A stretch of 64,000 nucleotides of DNA from Allomyces macrogynus ATCC 38327 (taxonomy: Eukaryota > Blastocladiomycota > Blastocladiomycetes > Blastocladiales > Blastocladiaceae), in contig GG745332.1 in the NCBI GenBank assembly GCA_000151295.1, positions 766,359 through 830,358 on the forward strand, given 5' to 3'. How positions within the stretch are numbered: position 1 is the stretch's first letter; each line of letters opens with the position of its first letter. Positions 42,735 to 54,458 of this stretch are shown piece by piece. Under the pieces are notes generated by a model. It was not told the origin of the DNA, made no database searches, and saw only the letters and a list, made by a program, of their open reading frames with translations. Both the position numbers and the translations under genes were made by a program.

Positions 42735-44265
42735 TTACAGGCCGAGAGTGTCGGCGTACGGCAGGTCAACCGTCTTACCGGCAGCGACGATCGTCGGCTT
42801 GGACGCGAGCACGCGCTCCGCGGCACGAGCGACATCCGCGGCCGAGACCTTGGCGAGCGACGCGGCAGCGTCAGCCGCGGCCGTAACCTGGCCGGTCGTC
42901 GCGAGCTGCGCGGCCGCGGCGCGCGCGTGCGCGACCTGCGCGTCGACGGTCGTCAGGTACGCGGCCTTGGCCTGGTTGACGGCGCGCGTCAGGTCCTGCG
43001 GGGCAACGCCCTGCGCGGCCTGCTTGAGCGCGACAATCGCGGCCTGGATGCCCTTGGTCGCGTTGTGCGGCGAGGTCTTGCACGTGGCCGAGAGACCAAA
43101 GAGACCCGCGTCCGAGTAGGTCGCGTTGAAGGCGCGCACGAGCGCGTGCGCGTCCTGGCCGGCCTTGGCGAGCGGCGAGACGGCGTTGCCCCACTTGACG
43201 TGCTTGGCGCCACCGAGGTACGCGGCAAGGACCGACAGAGCAGCGGCGTCCTGGGTGTTGGCAGCAGCACCGTTGAAAGCGACCGTCACGTTGTTGCCCT
43301 TGGCGACATCGATGCGCGACTCGCCGCCAAAGTACTTGGCCGCAGGCGTCGCGGCTTTGGCGGCCGCCGACTGCGCAAAGTAGGTGTTGGCGAGCGACGC
43401 AAGCTCGTCGCCGTTGACGCCGACACCGTAGAGCGCCGCCTGGTTGTTGATGAGCAGGTGGTCCTTGGCAAAGGCCTTGACGGTCTCGTTGGTGATGTTG
43501 CTGTAGACGGGCGCGATCAGCGAGTTGCCGAGACCCTGGCGGAAGGCCAGGCGGTGCGCGGCCTCCAAGGCCACGTCCGTCACGTTGCCAGCGGCGGCAG
43601 CCGTCTGCGCGGCCGTCAGGGCAGCAACATCCTTGAACTCCCAGGGGTTGAACTGCGTGTTGTAGACAACATCGGCGAGGAGCGAAACGACGAACTGCCT
43701 ATGATCATGATCGGTGTCGTGTCAGTCTACATGGCGAAATGGCGAGCATTCGCGCAGGCGTGCGGGCGAGTGGAGCGTGCGTACAGGTCGTCGCGCAGGA
43801 ACTCGGCCTGGTAGACGAGGTGCTCGCGCTCGACCGACGTGTTGATGGTCACGCCACGGAGCTCGACCTCACGGGCAATCTTGAGCGGGGTCTGGGTGGC
43901 CGTGTACTGTCGGAAACGAAGGAGGAGCACGGCTTGGTGAGCAAGATGATCGCCACGATGCGGATGCGCGGGATCGCGCTCGCTGCGGCCGTATTTACCT
44001 TCAGAGCGTAGTTCTTGAGGTACTGGGCGGCACCGAGCGTCTCCGAAGACTCGGCGCGAGCACCGGCGGGGACGACCAGGACGAGCGAAGCGAAGGGACC
44101 ATGGTGGTCAAAGGCGCCGACGCGCAGGCCCGACTCGGCGTTGGCGACGGTGGCGACCGGTGCCGGCGCGTGCGTGGGCACGTCCTTGGGGAGGGCAAAC
44201 TCGGCGTAGGCCGAGGCGCGGGCAGCGCTCGACGAGAAGGCGCGGGTGGCAGCGTGGCGGAGCAT
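42735..44265 (-). CDS. QCR2: Cytochrome bc1 core protein 2 (QCR2/UQCRC2)
   Basis: Exons on the minus strand: 44265-43999, 43906-43785 and 43698-42735 (450 aa; human UQCRC2 453). The N-terminus (MLRHAATRAFSSSAARASAY) is a typical mitochondrial presequence, rich in Arg/Ser/Ala without acids. LRVGAFDHHGPFASLVLVVP, ARAESSETLGAAQYLKNYAL and REVELRGVTINTSVEREH are M16-family blocks. The zinc-binding HxxEH of the active peptidase is absent, as in core protein 2 rather than MPP-beta. A later block reads LGGAKHVKWG followed by SDAGLFGLSATC. It is a matrix-side structural subunit of complex III. Codon use is strongly biased, as expected for an abundant protein. Divergent from the HIT gene. Confidence 0.92.
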
Positions 44266-44839
44266 CTTCTGCAATAGAATTAGGTGTCGAGCGAGGGGGT
44301 CGGTGAATGAGCAAATCGTATTGATTGTCGGTTTGGCAAATGGGCTGGCTGCTTCGCGGCTTCCGGGTTGTGGCGGGCTCTCGCGGGTGAGAGCCAGTTC
44401 CCGCAGCGTTTCGGAGCACTCAGTGCGCGAATGCAGCAAGTCATGACGGGCGCGACGGTACCTTGACGGCGGCACGGCGACGACGACGACGGCAGCGATG
44501 AAGGTCGCTTCAGCGTGGCGGGCCAGACTGTGCTTGTGCTCACTGGGCCAACAGACTTCAGCCAACAGGTGTTCAACAGTGCTTCACCAGAGCAACGTGG
44601 ACCCACATGATCAACGGCATTCCCATCGGCATCACCGGCGATGTCCGTGATTCTTGCACTGATTGCCTCATTTGACGCTCATTTTTACCTCATCGCGATT
44701 GGCCGCGTCTGGCCGCGTCTGGCCGGTAGGGGCCGGCAGGCACGTCGAACACTCCTCGACCTCCCTGGCCTCCCTGACCTCGCCGGCCGATTCATCGAAA
44801 CGCTGCACGCTCTTCACCAACAGCTTCACGACCACCAAC
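44266..44839. promoter_or_regulatory. Shared divergent promoter region, QCR2 / HIT gene
   Basis: 574 bp between the start codons of two oppositely oriented genes. No TATA box was recognised. Confidence 0.35.
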
Positions 44840-45651
44840 ATGGCCGCCGCCGCCGCGAACTGCATCTTCTGCAAGATCATCCGCAAGGAGATCCCGTCCT
44901 TGAAGCTCCTCGAGACTGAGAAGGTCTACGCGTTTCTCGGTATGAATCGCGGCCATGAACCAAAAAAAATCGGCCCAACAAACATGCGCGACGCGAATGA
45001 TGGCGGCGCCAGGCCGGTCGGGGGCACACCGGACGTTTGTTCGGATCTGACCATTTATCGCTGTTATTGGTAACCAACAGACATCGGCCCGCTCTCCGAG
45101 GGCCACGCGGTACGAAAACTATTTGAGCAGCATTTGGACACACGTGGCAACGCGGTCATAAACCATTTCTGACGAGAAAACGCGTCGATCGGCCAACTTG
45201 CAGCTCGTGATCCCGAAACGTACGTTTTGATGGTCAACTCGATGCCGATACGCGCCGTTCGTGACACTAACCGACCCACAATCCAACTAGATCACGGCGA
45301 GTTCCTGCACGACATCCCCGCTGACTCGCTCGCCGAGATCCTGCCCGCGACCAAGCAGGTTGTCGAGGCGCTGCGCAAGGGCACGGGCATGACCGACTAC
45401 AACATCCTGCAGGTGCGCAATCGCTTGCTCGTTCTTCTCCACCTCGTCGCGTTCTTCTCACGCGTCACCGACTGGATCCAATCCGCGACCGCTAGAACAA
45501 CGGCAAGGCCGCACACCAGTTTGTCCCGCACGTGCACTTCCACATCATCCCGCGCCGCGGCAGCGACGGGCTCGGTGTTGGCTGGGACATCAAGTCGTAC
45601 GACAAGGCCAAGATGGCCGAGATTCACGAGAAGGTGCTCGCGCACCTGTAA
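44840..45651 (+). CDS. HNT1: HIT family nucleotide hydrolase (HINT/Hnt1-like)
   Basis: Exons: 44840-44939, 45081-45109, 45204-45219, 45291-45412 and 45496-45651 (140 aa, phases agree). It begins MAAAAANCIFCKIIRKEIPS, with the CxFC pair common in HINT-type proteins. DIGPLSEGHA and LVIPKHHGEFLHDIP are built across 29-nt and 16-nt exons. NNGKAAHQFVPHVHFHIIPR carries the HxHxH catalytic triad. Members hydrolyse adenosine phosphoramidates (AMP-lysine and similar). The length is typical of the family. Two very small exons in succession resemble the pattern seen in the KEX1 gene. Confidence 0.92.
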
Positions 45652-45881
45652 GGTGCCGTTGCGCGGGTCACGGCATTGTGGGGCGCAGCAGGAAATGATG
45701 GCCGCGGAAATCATGTGCGATGGGGTGTTGATCAGCACGATGAATCGGGTTTTGGACGTGACCCAGTGTTGCAGCCAAACCCAGTGTCGGAGCCAAAAAA
45801 AGCCAATATGTTTATCGATTACCTGCAAACTGTTGCTTTCAAAATTGCTCGGGATTGGGCCGTCTGCACCACAATGCCAAG

Positions 45882-47927
45882 CTAGATTGTCTCATGGACG
45901 GGCAGCACAACCTTGACATGCGGGTCGGTGCTGATCCGAGTCATCGTTTGGGTCGTGGTGCTGGTGGAGACGGTTGCCGAGCCAATAGGCGTGGGAGCGG
46001 TCGACGTGTTGGAAGCGTGCGACAAAGTCGGCGTGGCCGTCGTTGAGGGCAAGTCGGGAGTAGAAATCGAAGCGGTCGCGACCGCTGATGCAGTTGCGGT
46101 GGACAAGCCCGAAGTCGTCGTTGCTGTGGTCGTGGCGGTGCTCGATGCCGATGTCGTCGACAAGTGAGCGGTGGAAGACGACGTCTCCATCGCCGCCGCG
46201 GGCAGGAGCGCCGCAGTCGCGTTCTTCTTACTCCCGCCGATGCACCGGTTGCACGCATTGGTCGGACACGGCAGCGCGCGACGGCCCGAGGACCATAGCG
46301 TGTACTTCTTGTTTAGGATCGGCGACCGCACGGCAAAGTCGACGTCGTGCTGGCGGTAGAGCAGGAGCCCGATCCCAACACCGTCGGGACACTGCAGGTC
46401 GGCGTACTTGCCGCGCGACAGCTGCACGCCGAGCGCATTATCGACACCAAAATCGAGCGAGAAGGCGGTCATAGACAGGATCGCGATCGTAACGCCAAAC
46501 TCCGGGATCAGGTGCGCGGCGACGCGCACGCTGAAATCCTGCGACGCCGTGACCGGGTGGTAGTTGAAGGCTGGCTCAAACGAAGATGTGAACTTGGGCT
46601 TGCCAAACAGGCCCTTGTCCGACGCCATGGTCCACTTGAGAGGCAAGTCCAAGTCGAACCCGGTCGTAACGTCCAGCTGCTCGTCGGACCCGTACGAGAT
46701 CGCGGCAATCAAGCGCAGTTCTGGGCCGAGACTGAACACGCCCGGCACAGCAACGGGGTTCAGCGGCAGCGTCCAGAGCGGCACGCGGTAGAGGTCGGTG
46801 CGCGCCGTCTGGCAAATCGAGAGAAGCAGGTCAAGGTTGGCCTTGAGCTCGCCCGACAGCTCAATCTCGTACGTTTTGACGACAACGACCGAGCCGGTGA
46901 CGCGAATCTTGAGCGCGGCCTCGCCCTTGAGGTAGCAGTCGATGCAGTGCGCACCAGCCCACGGTGCCGTCAGGAGCGCAATATCGCGTTTGACGGGCTG
47001 CTCGGTCACCTTGTCGTAGTTGACGGAAAGCGACCACGGCCAGACCTTGCTCTTGGACCAGTTGAACAGGCCGCGCTTGCGCAGTTCCTGCTCGCCGGCC
47101 ACGCCGTCGTACTGGTTGACCTCGATCGCGTAGTCCTGCACCAGCTCGTCGCTCGTGGCCTCCTCGGTCGTGAGGACGAGCGTGTCGTGCGTTGTGGTCA
47201 CGGCCTTCACGTGCCGGAACGCGGTCGTGTCCTTGCCGCCGCATTTCCACTCGGCGCCGATCATGACGGCAAGACTCGTGCTCGCCGCGTGCGTGGCCCA
47301 CTCGGCCTGCGCCTTGGCGGCCGACGCGTCGCCGTCAAACGTGATCGTGACCGTGTGACCGGCGCACTGAATCGACTTGATTTGCACGAAATTATCTGTT
47401 GACGACCCAAAAAAGAAACAGATGGAGAACATTTCACCATTTAAATACCACGAAACGGCAGTGTCCAATCGCAGCAAAAGAAGCGCACCCAAGTTGAGCA
47501 TTGGCTTGCTGGTCTGGAACTGGCAATCGGCAATCGCGACACCCGGCTTCTGGATCAGGCTCTGGTGCGGTGCCACGGGCGCAACGTACGCGGCCTTGAT
47601 TTGCGTGCGCGGTTCGTACGACTTTCGCGGCACGGGCACGGTGCGCATCCGGATTGGGTCCACCTGCTTGGCGCCGCGCGACGCGCCCATGTACTCGCCA
47701 TTGGGGCCCGTCTTGAGCTTGAACGCGTCGTCGCCCGGATGCGAGGGGGCCACAACATATTGGTCCTTGGGAATCGCGAGCGGAATATCGCGGACGGCCT
47801 CGGGCGCGGCCGATGCGGGCTTGTGGCATTTTTTCGTGCCGTGGCCGCCAGCGGGGTCGGCCGACGCAGCGAGCAGGACCAGGGCCGCGACCAGGAACGT
47901 TGGCACGGACGACGTCGAGAAATGCAT
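45882..47927 (-). CDS. Secreted protein with Ser/Thr-rich tail (DUF7223-like?)
   Basis: Exons on the minus strand: 47927-47489 and 47395-45882 (650 aa), with a GTGCG..CAG intron in phase 1. A signal peptide (VPTFLVAALVLLAASADP) starts the protein. Middle segments such as SIQCAGHTVTITFDGDASAA, HCIDCYLKGEAALKI and KTYEIELSGELKANLDLLLS look like the beta-rich extracellular repeats of fungal surface proteins. The CxxC within HCIDCYLKG recalls the fungal DUF7223 family, but that is from memory and tentative. A Cys cluster (CPTNACNRCIGG) precedes a ~110-residue Ser/Thr/Ala tail, a usual site for O-glycosylation. No GPI-type hydrophobic end is visible. Likely a cell-surface or wall protein; its function is unknown. 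The intron call rests on phase and on removal of an otherwise odd hydrophobic insert. Confidence 0.7.
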   Translation of the reverse strand: MHFSTSSVPTFLVAALVLLAASADPAGGHGTKKCHKPASAAPEAVRDIPLAIPKDQYVVAPSHPGDDAFKLKTGPNGEYMGASRGAKQVDPIRMRTVPVPRKSYEPRTQIKAAYVAPVAPHQSLIQKPGVAIADCQFQTSKPMLNLGALLLLRLDTAVSWYLNGEMFSICFFFGSSTDNFVQIKSIQCAGHTVTITFDGDASAAKAQAEWATHAASTSLAVMIGAEWKCGGKDTTAFRHVKAVTTTHDTLVLTTEEATSDELVQDYAIEVNQYDGVAGEQELRKRGLFNWSKSKVWPWSLSVNYDKVTEQPVKRDIALLTAPWAGAHCIDCYLKGEAALKIRVTGSVVVVKTYEIELSGELKANLDLLLSICQTARTDLYRVPLWTLPLNPVAVPGVFSLGPELRLIAAISYGSDEQLDVTTGFDLDLPLKWTMASDKGLFGKPKFTSSFEPAFNYHPVTASQDFSVRVAAHLIPEFGVTIAILSMTAFSLDFGVDNALGVQLSRGKYADLQCPDGVGIGLLLYRQHDVDFAVRSPILNKKYTLWSSGRRALPCPTNACNRCIGGSKKNATAALLPAAAMETSSSTAHLSTTSASSTATTTATTTSGLSTATASAVATASISTPDLPSTTATPTLSHASNTSTAPTPIGSATVSTSTTTQTMTRISTDPHVKVVLPVHETI

Positions 47928-48842
47928 GGGGATCAGCGCAACCGCAAGCGTGATGGTTCGTCTATGGCCCAAAGTGGGCGAATCTATCGTGTGCCAGTCG
48001 GCGACGGACTTTGGCTTGGCCGCGACTGGTCGCGGGCGCGTGGAGAAGTGCAGTTTGGAGCAGATGAGGGAGAATGGGCCCGCCGCTCGGCCATCGAATT
48101 CAAGAACGGCTGGCTGGTCAGGGCCACACGCGTGCATCCAGATTTGCTGTCGGATTCGAGCCTGTTCATGGTTCTGCAGATATACGCCAACAGATTTTCA
48201 TCTCTCTTACGTGTCGGGTCCAAGCTCATCTCACATTTCGCGATCGAAATCCCGACGGGACAAAAACAGGTTTCGTGCTGATTCGCCGACAGTTTCTGAA
48301 AATAGCCACGCCAAGGTCCCGCGGCGTTTCAGGTGGGCGGTGTTGCAAATTTGGGCATCGGTGGTGCGGGACGTAAGGGCGTGCTTGCACGAGGCGTTCG
48401 AGATCATATCGAGACGGGCCGATACGCGCAGAGGTGGCGGTGGTGCAACCAACTCTTCTCCGGTGCAACACGCATTCCATGTGGCAAAGCGCGCAATCGC
48501 GTCCTGATCATGTGCGGTCGCATGGCTCGTTGCTGGCAGGCGGCGCCGCTCCCTCCACGTCAGCGGCCGGCGCTGTCGTTTGCCGTCCCTGCTGGCTTTG
48601 CTGCTGTTGCTGCTGGCCGAACGCCGGAAAGAGGACCACCACCTCGACCTCATCTCATTTGCTCCTCTTGCAACAACAAGACCATGTCCCAACAGTAACG
48701 AGCCAAGGCCCGACGCGCCAAGTACTCCAACACTTTCCCGCCACGCGCCCAAACTGCGGCAGGAGCGCCGCCCTGCCGCCCGACCTCGAGCTTACGTTCG
48801 CGTGCCCTCGCACATTTCTCCAAGCGTCAACGCAGCCGCAAA
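47928..48842. other. Divergent intergenic region
   Basis: About 0.9 kb between the secreted-protein gene and the RDD-like gene. Frames on both strands lack motifs. It should contain both promoters. Confidence 0.45.
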
Positions 48843-50527
48843 ATGACGTTTCTCATTGCACTGATCATTGCCGGGTCGTTTGTCTACGACTCGGCGCGGG
48901 CGGGTGTCGTTGCCGCCGCCAACGTCGTCGCACCGCCGGCCAAGCGACGTGCTCGTGCCAACCGTTACGCACTTTTCGCTACACGGCGTCTACCCGTATG
49001 GACGGGTCTACCGCCGCCGCAACCAGCTCTCCAAGGCAATGCTAGTGGCGGGTTCCGCATTACGGCCGAGACGGCCGAGGCCGCGCTCGGGCAGCTCGCA
49101 ACAGCCGCTGTTTCCGCTTTGACGTCGGGTCGGAATCCGCAGGACCCGCAACTCGCTCAGGCGCAGGCTGCACAAGCTGCCGCCGTCTCGGCCGCGGCGA
49201 CCCAAGCCGCGCATGTGGCCGTGCAGACGCTCCAGCAGGTCCAGTCCGTGTCGGCGACCATCTCGCAGCAGACGGGTGGGGCTGGCGTGCGTGCGCTCGA
49301 CTCGCTTCCGTTCCCGGCTCCGTCGTTGACGCGTCGCGTCGCGGCGTGGGCGATTGATTCGATGGTGGTCGGATCGCTCGCGACCATGTTCAAGGGCACC
49401 GGTCTGCAGTCGACCGTGTCGGCTGGTCTTTGGCTTGGTATGGGTCTTGAACGCTTCCCCAATGCGTGCTTCTTCAATGCGCTTGGATGTGCGGATAACC
49501 GTTTTCACTTACTTGTCTAGGTCGTGATATCTGGCTCGCCCCGTTCGGTCTCCCGTCGCCCGGCCGCTGGCTCACGCGCCAAGTCGTCCTCAGTCCCGGT
49601 ATTGCTCATCTCGTCAACAACCAGTTTGCGCCGTCCACCGACCCGGGCGTGCTCAGCGTCGATGCCTCCACGGCCGCGTTCTTGCAACAGCAGCAAACCG
49701 CTGTCGTCGAGCAAATGACCTGTGCGCACTTGCACGACGTTGACACTTACTCGCTCATCACACACAACTCGCTCCGACTCATGCTCTCGGCCCTTGGCCC
49801 GCTCGCTTCGCTGACGTGGGCCGGCACGACCTTTATCCGGTACATGACGGCCCCGAGCGGTGTCTGGGACGGCCGCACCGCGTGGGACCGCTGGATGGGC
49901 GTGCAAGTCGTCGACGAGGAAGTGCTGCTGCGGTGGGCCACGTCGGGCGAGATTTCGACCGCGGGCAACGTCTCGTTCCAGGTCCCAACACTCACGACCG
50001 ACGTGCCGCAAATTGCGCCGTTGCCAACAAGGATGGTGCAGGCCGATCGCAGCATGCCGCCACCTGTCACCGCCGAACGCAGCATGCCGCCGGCATCGCA
50101 CGATTTGACGCGTTCTTTCCTCGCGGGTCCCGTCGCGACCGAAGCCGCCGAGCCCCGCCCGGTCCGTGGTGTCCCCGTGCCGCCCACCCGCCGCGACTTG
50201 AGCGACGACGATGGCTACGACGAGTCGGGCAGTGACGCGGACCGCGACGACATGCACTCGTTTGGCCCGGCGCAGTTTTACACGGCCGCTTACTCGCGCG
50301 CGTCATTTGTCGACAACAGCACGCATTCGCCGGCATCATCGTCGATTCCGTCGTCGCCGCGATCGCGCGCCTCGTTGTACCCGGACCCGGACGACGAGGA
50401 GCCCGTGTCGCCGCCGCACAGCGCGCTGTACTATGGGACCAGTACGCCACCGCTCGACATGTCGGATGCGGATTATGAGCTCTTGTCGCGAAGCCGGTTG
50501 ACGGGTTCGAAGATTGGTGGGCATTAG
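48843..50527 (+). CDS. RDD-like mitochondrial/membrane protein
   Basis: Exons: 48843-49437 and 49521-50527 (533 aa), intron GTATG..TAG. After a short hydrophobic start (MTFLIALIIAGSFVYDSARA) comes a low-complexity Ala/Gln helix. LTRRVAAWAIDSMVVGSLAT resembles the RDD-domain first helix (Arg then Asp in a TM segment). Further on, SPGRWLTRQVVLSPG fits its second part, and LMLSALGPLASLTWAGTTFI is a possible second hydrophobic span. The C-terminal 170 residues are acidic and Ser/Pro-rich, probably disordered. RDD proteins are small membrane proteins of uncertain function; I make no substrate claim. Confidence 0.5.
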
Positions 50528-50786
50528 ACAAGGGAATCCACGGGTTATTGTCAGACGGTGATTCGCGCTTTGTTGATTGGCTTTGTATGTATCTGTCAAA
50601 CAATGAATTATTTGGGTGCAACGGAACACCATTCTTGGCTGGATGCGTATGTGTTTGTGAATGCTAAGGACATGGCGCAGCTTCACTATGGCGTGCTTGC
50701 CTGAAGAGTGTCAAAATCACATATGCGGCCACGGACTATCAAGCATGCTTACCACAACGGCACAGGTGATATTTACTGTCCCATCT

Positions 50787-52603
50787 TCACGGCGCCAATG
50801 CAAAATCGCCGACCATCATCACACGTCCAAAAATCTTGCTCTTCTCCAACTCCTCGTCAAACAGCCGCTGCACGCGCTCGCGCATTTCCGCGTCAGGACT
50901 GGCTTGCAGTACGACATCCACGTCCAACGGTCTAACTGGAGGCACCCAACGTTTATACTTGATCGGTTCCAACCCGCAATCGTGAAAGCACCAGCGCGCA
51001 ACGCCCATGATGTCGTGAACCATGCGCGTTGTGTCATCAACAGCGGCCACGACCACGACCGCGATCTTGCGCGCAACCCGGCCTCCTTGCTCACCGTCCT
51101 TGGAACTAAGGCCCACACCGGGTTGCCGGGAACATTATCGAGCACCCATTCTTTCAGGGGCACGTCACCGCCAAGATCTATGAACTTGGCATCAATCGAT
51201 TTGAGCTGCTGCATGCGCGCAAGCGACTCGACAAGCCGCGGGTGATTTCGCGCCGCAATGTGCTGCAAAGTCGACATGCACACGGCTGGCAATGACCATA
51301 GCGGCGGGCGGTGTTCCAGGTGGCCAGCCTGGAGCGTTTTCAGCGCAGGTAAAGCGTTGTCTGTGAACGTGGCAAACGTCTCTACCGACAAGATATGAAG
51401 ATTTGTCACGGATGCCAGTGTTGGGACCATGCCATCAATCCAGAGAATATCGTGCGGCAAAATTGGAGATGGGTGAGGTTCGGCAAGCCGTCAAGCGTGG
51501 CCGCATGCATGCGAAGCATGGGCATATTCTGGAGTTCCAAGTCGCGGTCATTGGCCAGCGTCGTGAGAGACGACCAGGGCAGGTCTGGGATCAGTTTGTC
51601 ACTTGGATGCATGTCTAGCTTAAGATTAGAGAGCTGCGGCGCGAGCATATGCGATGCAATTCCCGCAACAAGCGAACCGGTGATTCGCATTTGCTTGAGG
51701 TTTGCAAGCGACACACCCACGTCCTGAGTGCAGGCGCTGGACGCGCTTTGCGCTGACATGGCCAGTGCAGCAAACGATGCGGATGTCAAGGGGACATTAT
51801 GAACTTCAAGCGTCTTCAATCGCGGCATGAGATTGGGGACTGCAGGAAACTGCTCAACGCCAGTAGTCGATGGTCCTGGCGTGTCCAATCTGAGCAACTT
51901 GAGCGCGGGTAGACCTGGACTGCTTCCTGTTACCAAGTTAATGTGCGTCAAGGTGGTGCTCCACACTGAACCAAGTGCTGGCACAAGGGCCGAGTTATCC
52001 ATTTCCATTTCCATTGCAAGTGGGCAATATTGGGCAGCCGCGCTGCAAGTCGCATCGGAATGTCTTGCACCCCGCATGCACTATTGAGTTTTGGCTTCCC
52101 ACGAAATTCGCGCAAGCGATTGGTATCGAAGAACGCGACCGACTTGACGAGGTTGACTGGCAGCAGCAGTCGCCGCTGTTTACCACCGATGTTTATCACC
52201 GAATTGCGGCACAGCTACAGGCTCTAGGCCTTGCAGCACATCCACACTCGGATCGGTCATCTCCTGCACGCTGCATTGCCCATGGATCGTTTCCTCGAGA
52301 GCAATCAATGATGCTGCATCGTTTCTCGGCCGTCCCGTCAACAGCAACCGTCCAATGCAAACGGATTGGACCATGGTGCTGGGAATGCTTTTGCTCACGG
52401 CCGGTTGCGTGGTCGAGCGGAAACTGAAAGTTGAGAATGAGATCGCAGTTGACTCGGATGTGCCAGCCTGGCAGCAGGCCGCTGATGGCAGCACGCCAAG
52501 CATGGCACACACGGGAGAGCGCGTCAGGTGTGCATGCTGTCGGCGAGTGCACGCGGATATAACTGCCAACAAAGTCGTCTTCTGGTTGGTGGCAAGATTT
52601 CAA
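50787..52603 (-). pseudogene. F-box/LRR protein gene with several frameshifts
   Basis: Read on the minus strand, pieces follow the order of an F-box/LRR protein but in alternating frames. Near 52500: PDALSRVCHAWRAAISGLLP, like the end of an F-box. Then RLLLTGRPRNDAASLIALEE, then VNLVKSVAFFDTNRLREF and RLAARLPNIAHLQ, then MEMEMDNSALVPALGS with LTHINLVTGSSPGLPALKLL, LPNLTHL, then ILWIDGMVPTLASVTNLHIL and LPALKTLQAG, ending ARWCFHDCGLEPIKYKRW and EELEKSKIFGRVMMVG. Frame changes occur near 52350, 52195, 52015, 51450 and 51115, each of one base and without splice signals. Intact F-box/LRR proteins choose substrates for SCF ubiquitin ligases. With about five breaks in one gene, decay is the simplest reading, in contrast to the clean neighbours. 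Confidence 0.55.
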
Positions 52604-53157
52604 GCACTGGATGTCGGTGGGGAGAGTTTAAGGCGAGACTGCGCTGATACTTGCGGCGATGGGGAGTGGATCGTTTGCCAGGGTCAGCATTTCCATGGCG
52701 GGGACTTGACTCTTGCGCATAAATTCAGGGCTGACGGGCGAGGGCGGGTGACGAGTGCGTTGCCGAATGCTGGATGTGCAGGTGGGGGGGTGGGATTTTA
52801 TAAAGTGCTCGACATCTTGCCAGACATGATATGGTTCTAGTTGTGACGAGGTTGACCATTGAAATGCGTTGGAATGCCTGGCTCCAAGTCAATGTGATTT
52901 TTATTTGTCAGCGAGCATCGTTCACATTCAAATCGCGGCCTGCCTGATCAAGTAAACACGTCGCTGCCAGAAGGCGGTTCAGACGTTCAACTCGCGCAAG
53001 AAAACCGTCCAAGAAACGTGATGCGAAGCATTTTATCAGACCGGAGACTTTACTCGTCGCGGTGCTGGCTGGCCGGTGGGACAATGACCGTTTTCGGGAT
53101 ACTACTGCGCTGCATCTGCCAACGGCACACCTCCCTAAATCATGGCGAGCACGAGCG
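52604..53157. other. Intergenic, F-box/LRR locus to COX20
   Basis: No gene seen. AT-richer than average around 52850-52950. Confidence 0.45.
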
Positions 53158-53554
53158 TCAGGGCCTGGCCTCCCTTCTCCACCTTGCGAAGATCAAGCCA
53201 ACGCACCAGCTCAGGGCCGAGACGGCGCAGAACGTGGCGACGGCGTAGTTGGACGCCGACAGGACCGAGCCGCGGAACGCAAACCGCAGCGCGCCAGCAC
53301 CGAACCCGGTGCCAATCCCGTAGAGAAGCGCTGACCGAGCGCACGGGACCTCGCCGACCTTCTTGAAGTCGTCGGTTTTCAGGCTCTGTCGTGATCAAAG
53401 TTGGTTGGCTGGGTTGGTTGGGCATGTCGGGTCGCAATCATTGCCGTGCGGGGAAGCCACCGACCTTGAGCACATCGATCACGCCTGGCTCGGGTGCGGG
53501 CGTTACGACGGGGTCATCAGGGGACGCGCGGCCAACAGGCGAGGTCGAACTCAT
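53158..53554 (-). CDS. COX20: COX20 cytochrome c oxidase assembly protein
   Basis: Exons on the minus strand: 53554-53465 and 53385-53158 (105 aa), both phase 0. After a short acidic/Pro leader, DFKKVGE and PCARSALLYGIGTGFGAGAL lead to ALRFAFRGSVLSASNYAVAT and CAVSALSWCVGLIFARWRRE. The pattern (basic SLL-GIG-G start of TM1, then R-S-V-SA-N before TM2, and an Arg-rich end) matches COX20/FAM36A. This inner-membrane chaperone guides newly made Cox2 during complex IV assembly. Length is near that of animals (~118 aa) and shorter than the yeast protein. Divergent from PIG-Y with 255 bp between start codons. Confidence 0.8.
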
Positions 53555-53809
53555 TGTGAAGATTGTTGCGACCATGTTGCACGAGCTGCGAGAAGATCTT
53601 GCAGCAAGCGCTGCGTGTTCGTGATAGCTCTGGCAGGAACGCGATGACAACGGCCAGACGAGCTCTTGCCATTCTTCGGACAATCATATGTCGTGGCAGC
53701 AACCAAGAGCGTTCCAGTTCGCCAGGGCCGACGTTTCCATCTGCCAACGACAACAGCCAATCTGCCCAAGAGCACTACTTACCGCACTATTTACAATCTC
53801 GCAGCTTCG
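53555..53809. promoter_or_regulatory. Compact divergent promoter, COX20 / PIG-Y
   Basis: 255 bp between start codons of two oppositely oriented, intact genes; a shared promoter is likely. Confidence 0.45.
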
Positions 53810-54294
53810 ATGAATCGCCGTGGTCAACGCGTCCGTTCGCGCTCTCCGCGCGGGACAACCACATTAAAGGAGGGCGGCACCAGCAAGAAGAGCGATATGA
53901 AGCCCATCCACGACTTGCACGCCCGAATCCTCGACGAATCCCTTTTCAGCCCCCTACCACCCATGTTGGTCGTCGTCTTATGTGCGCTGGGCGCGGCCGC
54001 GTTCCTCTACGCCGCCATCATTTCCAAGCTCATGCCAGCAACCGGCATCTGGGTACGTCTGGGCAACTTCAGTCATGGGCCATCGCGTCCATGCTCTTCC
54101 GGTGGCGAAGAAAGACACGAATGCACACTACATAATTGCAACGGCACTTGACTCGCGCATCCCTGGTGTTGTAGTGGCTCGACGCCATCCGCGACGACTT
54201 GTATTATTGTTTCCTGATCCCGCTCATGGCGCCTGTCTCCATTTTCTTCCTCATCTGGAACTGGTACGGGAAAAAGCTATTTCGACATAATTGA
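53810..54294 (+). CDS. PIGY: PIG-Y-like subunit of GPI-GlcNAc transferase
   Basis: Exons: 53810-54052 and 54175-54294 (120 aa), intron GTACG..TAG in phase 0. A basic leader (RRGQRVRSRSPRG) precedes PPMLVVVLCALGAAAFLYAA (TM1). The second exon gives WLDAIRDDLYYCFLIPLMAP, then SIFFLIWNWYGKKLFRHN. The last block aligns with human PIG-Y, which ends VYVFFHLWTWMGIKLFRHN. PIG-Y is a small regulator in the ER complex that starts GPI-anchor synthesis (PIG-A complex). The N-terminal ~45 residues before TM1 are extra relative to human (71 aa). The C-terminal RHN match makes the call fairly firm; I would test it against yeast Eri1. Confidence 0.82.
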
Positions 54295-54458
54295 ATCCGT
54301 TCTTCTGCATCGTCTCTTTCGCCTCTTGATCATTTGAGTCTGAGAGTGAAGGGCCAGTCACAAACCCAAAGTGCAGTCTCGGACGTCGCCGCGACCTGGA
54401 AAAGACTGCACAACGTGAAGTGAAAAACTAGGACAAGGTATTATTACGGTCGATCCCT

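Noticed and set aside
42483..43814. 443-aa plus-strand open frame
   Set aside because: Antisense shadow of QCR2, full of Arg/Gly from reversed GC-rich codons.
42735..44265. Mitochondrial processing peptidase beta
   Set aside because: The HxxEH zinc motif is absent and the length fits QCR2.
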